Under the pieces are notes generated by a model, which ran no database searches, was not told the origin of the DNA, and saw nothing but the letters and a program-made list of their open reading frames with translations. The position numbers were made by a program, and so were the translations under genes. Shown here in pieces: positions 1-12,400 of a DNA stretch of 64,000 nt. The first letter of the stretch is position 1. The number at the start of each line of letters is the position of its first letter. The stretch is from Pyrrhosoma nymphula (taxonomy: Eukaryota; Arthropoda; Insecta; Odonata; Coenagrionidae): NCBI GenBank assembly GCA_963573305.1, contig OY754334.1:30373614-30437613 (forward strand). Direction: 5' to 3'.

Positions 1-370
1 CGTCGCCTTAAAAAATGGTCGGATCTGCAGATTTTCAAGTATCCTCTTTAACTCGAAATTACCGCCATTTCCTGCCCAAATATCATTGCTTTTAGTTAGG
101 TCTGAATTAACGGTTTACGCGATTTTCCTTTGGTAACACTTCAAAACATACAATTTGTCAAAAATCACATAGTTCACTGCAATTATTTCAAGCTGTGCGC
201 CTGAAGAAATTCCTGACAATGTGGTGGATGCGCGTAACAATCATTACATAAAATAACAAACTTAGCAACCACTTTGGTCTCCATGTATGCACTCTTTGAT
301 CACGTAGAGTAATATTTCGCTGGTGTCTTTTGCGCTGGATTTCCTTATCACTTTGTTTATTTTTTCCCAG
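1..370. other. Ir76b upstream intron: nothing recognised
   Basis: AT-rich intronic sequence before the first visible Ir76b exon. No coding pattern or repeat was recognised. Confidence 0.6.
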
Positions 371-498
371 GAAATGCTTTGCTAGAAGACCTTAGCAAAG
401 TGGAAATGTTGCCGACGCCCGAAAGAAAGATGGCGAAGAAGGAAGTGCCTGAGAAAGTGGCCCTCAAAGGAAAGACGCTTCGCATCGCCACGTTAAAA
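371..498 (+). CDS. Ir76b: Ir76b exon (first in window): start of ligand-binding lobe S1
   Basis: A pyrimidine-rich acceptor ending cccag precedes 371. The exon enters with two bases of a split codon, reads 42 codons and ends in LKGKTLRIATLK before donor GTGAGC at 499. GKxLRIATL is the usual first beta-strand of an IR/iGluR S1 lobe. The open frame continues to 693, but that part is intron read-through. The upstream exon(s) with the start codon and signal peptide lie outside the window. Confidence 0.8.
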
Positions 499-3400
499 GT
501 GAGCGACAATCAATTTGTTTTTGCAAGCAAGCTAGTTCATACAGTTTGTTATGATGGAGGCCAGACAAATATTGAGGGATTAAAAACGATTTTGAGGAAA
601 TTTTCAAAGTGGAAAATTAGAATTCAAGAAGGTCGCAGAAGTCATGGAAACGATTTGTGGTTAAACATATCGCGTACACCATCGATACAATGAAATGACT
701 ATTCTCATGAATGATTTTCGAATATGACTACGAAAGCCTTGCTAATAGGCGATTATTATACCCACCCAATTTATCAATATTTTTTTCGATGGTGTAATCG
801 ATTTGTGATGCGAAAAATTCATTATTATCTTTTCGACCGCCTAAACTTTACTTAATCAGCTAAATTGTAGTTTCTCAGAGGTGATTAAATAAAACAGGGT
901 TAAAGACATACAATACCTGGACATTAAAACCAAAATAGTGTCATTTATTCTATTTTATTTCGATAGTTTATCCAAATAATAACCTCATATTTTTTTCGAC
1001 TGTGAATAATATATTTAAAGTTATTTTTTTGGATTATTGGTCAAATTTACAATAAAACACTCAAGCAGACACAACCATCGTTTCTTAAACTATTTACCAT
1101 GCTAAATTGTTTGCTGGTGTATGCTGCTCTGTAAACTATTATTTCACATACTCGGTATAAGTTATAGCCTTGAGAAGGTCACTAAAGTTGATTAAAGGTT
1201 ATGTTTGCTTGATTGTTTTATTAAAAATTTAACCATACCCTAAATAATATCCAGAATTAGTTCATCCTAATGTTTTGAAGGTGGTCTATCTATTAAAAAT
1301 GTCATCTCCTTAAAAAGCGGGAATAATACGAAAGATATTTATTTCAAATTCATACGTGTTTCCGGGAATTTTCAGGTGAATATCTGGAGGCCGATCTTCC
1401 CTCGAACTGTAATTCAAGCAAATTCTTGAATAAACTACACAAGCTGAGCAAAATAATTTTTGAATTGTCATTAATAATACACAAGTCCACCAATCACTCA
1501 CTTCTCCTGCTACGGCATGTGACATCCTTTCTGGCAAATAAACAAACAACAACGGCTGTAACCATGAAGCTAATCTTGAAAGGGCGAAAATAACACCAAA
1601 ACAGCGTGTTTGATCTTTTTTATCCCAAGATATGGACCAGTAAGTCCAAATCGAACGCTTGAAAAATGAACTTTCAAATATATCGCCCAATTTATTTCAA
1701 TTATCACTGTCTTAATTGCAATGTACCATTTTTAAAGTACTCCACCATACATCACCTTAAATTCCGCTTAATTTATTCTCATAGTTTTCATAAATAAGCC
1801 TGGAAATCTTTTCTAGGCTCAAGTTCGGTCCCTTTAACTAATTTTCCCGAAGACCAGACCTAGCCCAATGAATTTCTCGTGCCTGAAACCTTCAAGATAT
1901 GGTGTCTCATCAGAAATAATAGACGCATTTTTGACATTAACTTTTCATGCCTACATTTATTACTTGTTTCAGAGTATAAAGAAATTCCGGCAACTTATTG
2001 CAAAACTTTTCTTCTGTTTGAAGGGTCTGGTGTTTTCCAGGCGAATCGTATGAGTAAATTCTTTGTCCTTCTCTGCTGTTGGGTCGCGGGTGGACATAAC
2101 CTCGCCGCACTGCTCGGTGGTATTACATTGGTGTCAACTTAGTTTCCAGTATGAAACTGTCGGTCATACGTTGAGCATGGCCCTCTATAAATTTTCCAGG
2201 AGGTTTCTCTCTGATAGCTCCAACCTTCTACATTTTAAGTGTTTTTATCTTTCCTTAAAACAAGTCTTCTCAAAAGTGAGTCAATAAAATATTTTGCCGC
2301 ACTTCGTTCAGCTCGTTTTACGGGTCTCGTTCCGTTTTATTTATTTTGATAGTTAAATGGCATACGGTAGGATATGAAATAATTGTATAAACGTAGGGAT
2401 ATGTTTCATTTAAGATGATTGATTTTGAAATGAGAACACTCAATACTATGCGGTGAATACTGTGTGGTGACAATCAATTCCAGAAAATCACTTAAATGAA
2501 TACCGTTTGCGCGCAAATGACCTCATTTGTCCGTCGTTTCACCAAATAGCCAACCAACCTCCGTAAAAGTTGGTATGTGAAGCCGGTACTCTCGCTGACA
2601 CACCAAGCCAGTACCTATCACCATTTGGTGTATGTCATCTGACATAAATGGGCGATTTCTCATCTCAGGTTTAACCATTTTAATGAATCTTTCGACGTCT
2701 TTCAGGATTGGCCGCTGAGCGACGTCAGAATGAACAAGGCGACCAATAAACTTTACGGTGTTGGCGTCGCGTTTCAGTTCGTGGAATTATTGCGCAAGGA
2801 ATTCGGGTTCAATTACACAGTTGTCACTGCCGACGACGACACCGCCAGTAGCGTCATCGACATGATTATTCAAGCGGTAAGTACCATCAACAAAAAAATA
2901 AATGCTCTCTTTCCATTATGATGTGATCATTTGGATAATGAATTTCATTGGTATACACCAGTGGTCGGCAAACCGCGGCTCGCGAGCCACATGCGGCTCT
3001 TTGGCTCCTTGAGTGTGGCTCTTCAACAAAATACCACGTGCAGGCGTGCCTAGTGGAATCGTGCCTAAAATTAAAAATAACAACATACAAACCTGACTTA
3101 TCCAAACTTTTCATGGAGATGCAAGGCCATTGTTCACATCAGTGTTTGTCATTCATTGTCATTATTTAATTTTATGGATACCATACAATTTAATTTGATC
3201 AATATATAATATCGTTATTAAGTGCGGTATAAAGTTTTATTCAACACACCTGTAGTTTAACTAAGACTTAAATCTTTCTAAAATAAGTTAAGTTTATTAA
3301 GTTAATTTTAGGGAGCGTTCCGGAGTGAAAGAAGATGTAGTGTTGAGGATTGAGAAAGGTATGTTGAGATGGTTTGGAGATAAAGAGAGTATGAACGAAA

Positions 3401-6400
3401 AGAGACAGACGATACAAGTATATAAGACGAGTGTGGATGGGAGAGTTGGAAGGGGTCGACTTCAGCGAACGTACCTTAATCAGATTGAGCACGTTTTTAG
3501 CAAAGGCCAGCTTAGGAGTACCCTAATTAAGTTAATAACAATGTTCCTACCTATATAGTTTAAGTTTAAAAAATTTGGCTCTCAAAAGAAATTTCAATCG
3601 CTGTACTGTTGATATTTGGCTCTGCTGTATAGAGAGTTTGCCGACCACTGGTATAAACAAATGAGGGTGAAGTTCGCCACGAAAAAAATATTTTCGACTT
3701 TACTGGGGTGCTTACCGGTATCTCCCAATAGTCGGTCACGTGTGTTAGTCAGTTACATCACCGAGCCATCTAAATATCAGGCTAATTTCAGCGGGGGTTT
3801 AAAATAACAAGTTTTTCTCGTTCCTGGTCAAGTGGTGTAACACACCTTACCGGCAATTGGGAGATCCGGGATCGAATTCCGGTCAGGACGAACGATTGGA
3901 AGACATTCATTGTCATTACTAAATCCCGTCATGTAGCGGAGGAAGCATATTTTTCAAATATTCATTCAACTGTAATTCCTTGATTGATTGTAAGCCATTA
4001 CTTTACTTTGAGCATAAAATACAGATTCAGGTGTGATGTGATGGAACCGTTCCATAATGGCAGAAGCAAAAAACTTGCAGTTTTCCACTATTGCATAAAA
4101 GATTTGATGCCACTAGTTTCTATGTAACTACATCATATTCGATTTGACACAAGATCATCTTCGATGATTTCACAAGATGGTTGAAGGGTTGAATTTGTGG
4201 AATTTCGACATGATGCAATAATTAAAACTTTGCAATGTTCCAATCTGTTTTTATTAATGGTACAAGCCTGACCGGTTTCAATGTAAACACATCATCATTA
4301 TCAGAGGCTAAAATTACGAAGTACAGAGGTGGTGGCTGGAATATATACTTGGTTCCCGGGGAAGGAAGTAAGGAGAAGGAGGTTGGGATGGGGGGGGGAA
4401 GATATTAGTGAAGAGACGGGGGTTAACGGGGCAAGGTTACGGGAAAATTTAAAACCAACAGCGTCAAGAGTTAAAAAAGGGAGGGAGAGGAACGGTAAAA
4501 AGGGGGGACAATTTTTCCGGAATAAAATCATTTAAGACCCTATGACTAGATTTTTTAAAAGCTAAAACAATTTCAAAATTTTCTAAAAAATCCAATTTGG
4601 CACCTTTGTCACAAAAACATAAAATATTGGGGTTAAAATTAGAAGTGTGATTGTGGTCAAACAGATGCTTTTATGTTTATATATAATACAATTTATTTTA
4701 ATTTAATAAGAATGATTTTTTCAAAAATTTTGGAGATGCAGCACGTTAAAGAAATGGTTGTTAGGGTCTGTTAAGTTTTTATTTGGTTTCGGTAGTACAC
4801 ACAATGATTTTGCTGCTTTTCCGAATTGAGGGGAAGAAATTAAGGTATAAACAAATGTTAAGAAGATGCAGGAAGGAGGGGAGAAACTCGGGGGGTAGAA
4901 GTTTAATGGCTTTCAAAGGAATGTCATCGGGGCCTGGAGCTTTGTTAGTCGGGAGGATATTTATAATTGATTTTAATTCTTTTAAAGTAAATAGATTTGG
5001 TGGAGAGGACGGTGAGTTAATGAAGGAAGTGACGGTATCATCGACTTCCTTATCAAAGGCTATGTTATCGTTATTATTATTTAATTGAAATCTTTCCCCC
5101 AGAACTTTTGCAAAAAGGTTGGCTTTATCAGAGAGAGATGTGTAAATGTGGTTGTCGTGGTGGAGAGGAGAAGAGTGACTTTTCTTTTTACGGAGTTGGC
5201 GGGCTAATTTCCAGAGTAAATGGTCTTGGGTTTTTAAATTTTGAATTTTGCGGTCCCACTGTGAATTTTGATGGTTTTGTAGCAGTATTTTAATTTGACG
5301 GTTTAAGGTGTTTATTATAGATTTCAAGTGAGGATTACGGGTTCGGGAAAATTCGCGGCGGGTTCTATTTCTTGAAGTCATTAAATCTCGAATTTGATGC
5401 GGAAGGTGAGAAGTGAGAAGTTCTGGGGGTTTGTTTACGGAGTGGGAGGATTGGCTTAGGGCATTGGTAATACAGAGGTTGATGGTGCTGATGGCTTGTT
5501 CAATTGATCCGGGTTTGGTTCTAAGTTTATACTGGGAAGTTGAAAATTGAGGTTGTTGTACACTATTTTTTCATAAAGAGGCCAGTTTCTGTCGTAATTT
5601 GAACAGGGAGAAGGAGTAGATTCAAGTTCGAAATAGGTAAGCACTCGGAAGTGGTCGGAGGAGCCGGAATATAGAACCTCACTGGAGGAGCTGGCGGGTG
5701 CATTTTGGCTTCGGGCCACGTCTAGAATGTCACTGGATCCGTCAGTGTGTATGTGCGTAGGTTCAGTTGGGGAGTTTACTGTGATATTGTGTTTGAGTAT
5801 GTATTTGTGTAGAATGCGGTCTTTCTGGTTTGTGATTCTGCATCCCCAATTTTTTTGTTTGCTGTTCAAGTCTCCAAATACAAGTGTTGATGTGTTAGGG
5901 GGCAGAATAATGTCTAGGTCTGTGACTGTAAGTTTCTTTTTTGGTGAAATGTACCAAGATATAATGTGAAGTGTATGTGTTCTGGTATAAAGTTTTATGG
6001 CTGTGACTTCTAGATGGGTGAGGTTTGGGAGGAGTATATCTTCGTGTGTAATGGATCTTTTTATGCATAAGGCCACTCCTCTAGCTTGGTGTGACGATGA
6101 TGGTCGGTCGAATCTGTATGTTTTGCAGCCTGGGCAGAATATTGATTTATCTGGGTTTAAGCAAAGTTCGCTTAGTGCGATGACATCGGGGGAGTGGTCC
6201 TGGATTAGGGAATGCAGTTCTGTGAGTCTGGGTGCCAGATGGTTACAGTTCCATTGTAATACGCTAAGGTTGAGGATTTTTAGTATTTAGATAATTATTC
6301 GGAGGCATGATAGAGTTGAAGGAATTCAGTGGAGCATTGGAAGAGAAGAGGGAATATTTCTGTAATTTGGTTGATGGCAAAGAAGGAAGGGAGTTTGGAT

Positions 6401-9400
6401 AAAAACCATTGGGCAATTGCCCACCAGTTTAGGGAATTGTATTTTTTTAATGAGATGTTATTATGAGTGTGGAGGGGGAAGTGTTTCGGGGGTTGAAGAG
6501 GTTGTGGGTACTGTGTGATGGGTTTGGGGTGCGGGGAGATTAAGTATCTTTGGGTATGTCCAGAGAAATCCAACCCTTCTGGGAACCAGATCTTGGTATT
6601 TGTTCGCCTGACAGCACTTACCCATTTGTGATCTCATCTGCCTTGGAAACCTACCTTACCTGTGCTATGAATAACACCAACTTAGAAAGATAAATGACTA
6701 CCCCACTTTTAAGTATAATTATAGCTTCCCGTTGTTTTTCTGTCCCTCATCCATACTGCCCTATGTTCAAGAACTTCAAATTGTGTGCATGGAAAGGTCA
6801 TTATTTATGAGTTATATGTTCCTATTTTTTGGAGTTATCAAACACTAAGTACTTTTTAAACTACCCTATTTAAATGCAAGATGATATGGAATCGTTCCAG
6901 TTTATTTATTTAGGTTCTTGTAATGTAGTTTCACACTACCTTTAGACTCACATGTAAGGCGGACTTTTAATTTAGTTTTTTTTTCACAAGAATAATGCCA
7001 AAAACTTGAATTGGAGTGGCATCAAAATGTAGGAAAACTTGAAGTGAAATTAATTAAACATTCCAAGGGAAACTTGGAGTTGAAAGTGACTCTAAGAGGC
7101 CTATTAGCCGAGGCAACCAGACACGCCACCGGACGTTCCACCGGTGGAACTTATCAGTCGTGGGGCATAGAATCAAATGAGTCCTATTATCCGTGGCAAC
7201 CAGACGCGCCACCAGACTTTCCACCGAAACCAGTCGACTGAGCCCCGCAACCGCGCCTTCCACTTTGGGTTGCTCAGCAAGGTTCCGGGGCATTGGAGTA
7301 TATGTAGCCTACTAGCCGAGGCGACCAGACGCGCCACCGGTGACTGAATATTGCATGCGCGCGCATCATACAGCCCTGACCACGACGCTCCAGGCAGACA
7401 CACAATCTCAGTTCACAGTCCAAACTAGTGGTGAGTTGTTCGCTCTTGTGAATTGAATTTCTGTGTGTTAATATGTTTTCGCCGGGGGCGGTGGTGAATG
7501 AAGATGGTGATCGCAATTTGCAAGAAGGTGAAGGTGTCGCTTGTCCAAGTGACGAAACGCAAAGAAAGGAAAACTTACTAAAGAACAGTAATAAAGGGCA
7601 ACCGAGTAAACCTAGAGATTTATCGAAAAAATTATCAAAATAGACAACACAATTTTAACTACTGCTGTGTGCTGGGTAATTTTTGAACCGATACTGGTGG
7701 CGCCACCGGTGACCTGGGTGGAGTAAACCCGAGCAACCAGACACTCCACCGGTGGAACGTCCGGTGGAGTGTCCAGGTTGCCTCGGCTAATAGAGGCCTA
7801 AGAGTTGCTCTATTAATTGGAGTTAATCGCTGGTCTGGGTTGAGTCAATTGTTTCAAATACTTTTCTCTTATTTTTGCTGCATTCATTCCTTCTGAGCAT
7901 TTCTATCCTCGAGACAATGAGGTGGACCCTATAAAGCATTTGCCCTTTGAATCATTTGAGGGCAAAGTTAGTTTGATTTCTCATTCATGTGTATCACTTT
8001 GATGAGGTGCATGTCATTTTTTCCATATCTTTTCATGTGAAGAAGGTAGACATGGCTGCTACCTTTCTGCCAATAATATACCTCCCAGGATTAGCATATT
8101 CCAGTAGACTTGCAGTAGAGCATTGGGTTGTACTGCTTCGCCGACCCCAAGAGTCAGCCTCTGGATCAAGCCTGTTGGCTCCATTTGACACCAGAGTAAG
8201 TTGTAGTTTAAAAAATGTTGAGTGATCTAAAGCGAGGAGGAATTCCTAGTGTATTAGTGCATGCTCGTATGTGCAAAAATTATATTGTTTATAGTCCATA
8301 TTTCATATTAATTGTATGATAACTAAGAAAAGATGAGCAAAAACAATATTCAACTTATAATTTAACTCCGATGAAAATTTTACGTATCTTCTCATTTTCT
8401 GTCATGTGACACTTTAATGTTTCTTGCCAAGTCTTTGTATCTTGTGCCATGACTTGACCTGTCGCCCATCTTCAATTTCCCAGTCATTTTCTCTTTGGTC
8501 ACGTATCCTCTGTTTTAAGCAGGGATGTGATCCGAAAAAGGCACTTTACGGTTTAGTGCCGGACCTGGGAGGTACGAGACTATCCGTTATGGTAAAGTGC
8601 CGGACCTGGGGAGGCACCCGAACTCGAGAGTCGGAGCCTCGGCGTCGAAGGCGACCCAACCCTGCACCGCGGTTGGGTTGGGCACCAACGTTTTAGGGAA
8701 CCAATTGACCAGTCACACATAGTTTATAACTTCTAAAAATTAAACACAAATCACAAAATTATGTTCGTCTTTGTGTTGCAATAGTCACGCTGACAAAAAT
8801 GGATTTCTCATCGCAGTTATATGATAGATATTAACCATTTTATGTGCTCTAGGGCCCGATTCTGATCTTCCACCAGTCATTTACTGTTGGAAAGTTCCAC
8901 CATTCGTTCATTGAACGACTCTTGTTCCGTTCAATGAACGGCTCAATGACCCCCTCTGGAGAGCCGAACGTCACAAACTTATGCCGATTTCCAACTTACG
9001 TCGAAAACGCGAACAAAACAATGTCTACCTTCCGCACGCTTACTTCCGTCGGAAAGTTTCCACCACGACACTAGCGATGTTCCACCAAGTGGATGACGGG
9101 TGGAAGGGAAGCTTGACTTTCCACCAGTCATTGAACGATGAACGATGTAGTGAACGATTCTATGGTGGAAGGTGGAACATGATGACGTAGTGTCGGAAAG
9201 TCATGACGTTTTGGTGGAAAATAATGACGTTTTGGTGGAAAAGTTGAACATCGGGAAAGCATCAGAATCAGGCCCTTAGTAGCATTTTAATGGGATGATT
9301 TACTAAAGCACGTAAAATGGGTAATATCTATCGTATAACTGCGATGAAAAAAATCATTTTCATCAGCGTGACTAGTAAAACACAAGGACAAACATAATTT

Positions 9401-12400
9401 TGCGATTGATTTTTAACTTTTAGAAGTTATAAACTATATTCTAACTGGTCGGTTGGTGCCATAAACCACCCACGGTGAAGGGTTGAGTCGCCTTCGACGC
9501 CGAGGCTTTGACTCCGTTTTTGGGTGCCTCCCAGGTCCGGCACTTTACCATAACGGATAGTTTCGTGCCTCCCAGGTCCGGCACCACACGTAAAGTGCCT
9601 TTTCGGATCACACCCCTGGTTTTAAGCATCATGATCTGTCCAGGAAGAATTTCTGAAATTCTATAAATGCACATAGTTATGGCTTCTAAAATTTGAATAT
9701 TTTCTTGAGCTTAATGACAAGGTTCATTCAATCAAAGAGAGCTGTTTAAGAACCACTCTGGAGGGCTGTTACGTATCATGGGTCGCCGGGCGACAACTCG
9801 GTTTTGGGCGACTCAGAGTCGTCCGGGCCTCAGTTCTCGCCTCTTATGAATAAATACCATCTTTTTCTCGTCAAGTTGTCACCTCCCAATCTCACCCTCA
9901 ACGGAGGTGGCCACAAGTCGAGTCAGCCCCTTGATTCGTATTCGCTTGGAGATAGTCTACTGTTTGTTTACTTGCTTAGCTTGCTTAGCGATAGCCCGCT
10001 GTTTGTTTACATTGAAAATTGATATGGAAATGAATTACCTTAATTGCTGACCTTTATTGAGCCATTTTTGAAGTCAAAGTATAAAGGTCACTTGTCTTTG
10101 AATTTACCAGGTCATTGAAAAGCTCGTGATTTGTCAAATATGCCTGCTACTCTTGTGATGCTTCTGTCACGCGAAAATAATTTACTGGTATTTCGACATT
10201 CGTCACCTTTGACGTGGTGGCCTAGTGGGTAGAGCGCTTGGCTACTGATCGAAGGGTCCCGGGTTCAAATTCGGGTGATGCCTTTGAACGCCCATGAACA
10301 AAAAATCCTCGGAGTGTGAGGTGGCCTTGTGAAATGAACTGGCCACCCTACCCTGAATGTGTGAAATTCACACGCCTGTGGCTTAGTTCGGGGTGAGCTC
10401 TACCCTCAACTATCCAAACCAACCTTCGGGTTGAATCACTGAGTGATCACCTTTAATGTCTGCAACTGATTCCGTCTTCCTTGCCTGCACATAAAAACAT
10501 TTATGTATGGGATTATTATTATTATTAATTTAATTAATTAAAAGGGGAGAGAATTGGAACACCAATTCCCTCCCACTCCGTCTTCCCTTGAAAGGGTAGA
10601 GCGGAGTTCCTCTTTATTGTTTCAATTACAATAATATTTGGGGTACCTATTATCAAACCCCCAATTTTCTACATTTTAATTTTATTAACAATCATTTCTT
10701 TTTCTAGTGTACTTCAAGTTTCAATGTTTTTTTCGTTACATTTAATTTTACAAATTGTATTATTATTTTAAAAAAATATTTTTATTTGGTTTCCTCCTTT
10801 GATTTCTTTATCGGGTGTCTTGCGATTTTCTTTGCTTGCTTTTCAGTTGTTATTTTCTTCTTAGTATTTCTATCAAAAAGTTGTCTTCTTTCTTCTTCCT
10901 CCTTCTCAGCATTCTCACGATTCCTTCCACTTCTTTTTTCTTTTCTTCTCTTCTCTCCTCCTTTTCTTTTCTTGTCTTGATTTCTTCTACGTCCCTTCTC
11001 CTCCTCGCGGTCTTGTGAAGTTTGAAACTGCTTCGGCTGCTTTTTTATTCCCCAGTCCTTTTCCAACCTCTTCCAGTGTGACTGGCCAGTTGCTCTTCCT
11101 TCTGCGTATTTTGGACAATCGTGCAACCTATGCTGTACATCGTCTGGTCCTAGGTTGCAGTCGCATTCTTCATTTTCTTCTTTTCCTATTTTCTGAAGAT
11201 AGGTCTTGAGTCCTCCATGTCCCGTTAGGATTTCGGTTATGTATCTGTCCATTTTGAGTTTAAATTTTAGTCGATTTTCAATGCTGGGGAAGAACTTAAA
11301 TGTTAGTCTTCCTTTTTCTGTTGAATTCCATTCTGCCTGCCAGGTTCTGTTCGTAATTTCGTTTATTATCCTCTTGTTTGTATTCCATTTTTCGGTATTT
11401 GTTAGTTGAGTTCCATCTATTGAAGCTCTTCCGGTTCTCCTTAGTTGTGACTTGAGGAGTCTAGATATTATTTCTAAATTTATTGGCTTAATTCCAGTAA
11501 TTACATTTAATGCTTCGTTGCTCAATGTACGGTAACCTCTCGCGATAGGTAGAAGGCAGCTCCTTTGTGCTTCGTATAACTTTCGTTTAACTCTGCTATG
11601 ATTGATTGGACTCCGAATTATTGGTCACCAATTGTGGGTCGCTGACAGGTAAATTGGAAGTGATACGGACAGCTCCAATGATATGATTTATTTAGAAACA
11701 CAAGTTACACTCAGGCGTGGCGATTGTCGACTCCATGCTGTTGCAATCTTGCTGGCCGCAACTTCTGCATTCGACGCCGGAGTATGTCAACGAACGTGGA
11801 AGTTTCGGTAGTATGTGGCTGCGATGACAGAAATTCGCCTGGTAAACGCAAGGTTTCGCCGTAGACAAGTTCTGCCGCCGTTGCGCCGATGTCATCCTTC
11901 CACGCCGCGCGAATTCCTAGGAGAACAGCTGGAAGTGACTCCACCCACCACTGGTCAGCATGGCTTTTAATGGCTGCTTTTAACTGGCGGTGCAGTCGCT
12001 CGATGAGTCCATTAGCTGCGGGATGATACGCCGTTGTCCTGAGGTGCTGAGTTCCTGTTAGATGGGTTAAAGATTTGAAAAGGCATGACTCGAATTGACT
12101 CCCCCGGTCCGTTGTGACTCTCAAGGGAACCCACACCTCTATATCATAGGATGTAATGGGTATTGTTACTGCTTGATAAATGATTCGAAGACTATGAGGG
12201 AATGAATGAGGGAATATTAAAAGTATAATTCTTCCTTTGTCCTTAATTTCACCTTCTTTGACTGCCAGACTGATATTTTGGGCCGCGGCAAGTATTCCGA
12301 TAAATTCACAATCACGGTAGTCTGCTTTGTATTACTTATTGTTTAGATACGCACTCAATTGTATTGATGTCATCAGCTGAAATCATGGAATAATTATTAA

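Noticed and set aside
499..693. Extension of the first Ir76b exon to the stop at 691
   Set aside because: It would destroy the S1 lobe. The GTGAGC donor at 499 joins 2706 in phase and restores the family sequence.
4301..4535. Open frames on both strands in G-rich sequence
   Set aside because: Low-complexity composition and no family features; they probably belong to decayed LINE or flanking repeat sequence.
4783..6290. Several + strand open frames
   Set aside because: They are shadows of the minus-strand endonuclease/RT pseudogene.
10211..10290. Possible tRNA gene
   Set aside because: Pol III boxes are present, but the acceptor and anticodon arms do not close, and a SINE body with an (ATT)n tail follows.
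10786..11409. Phe/Ser-rich + strand open frames
   Set aside because: They are the antisense of the charged tail and zinc knot of the minus-strand R1/I-like LINE; composition bias explains the lack of stops.
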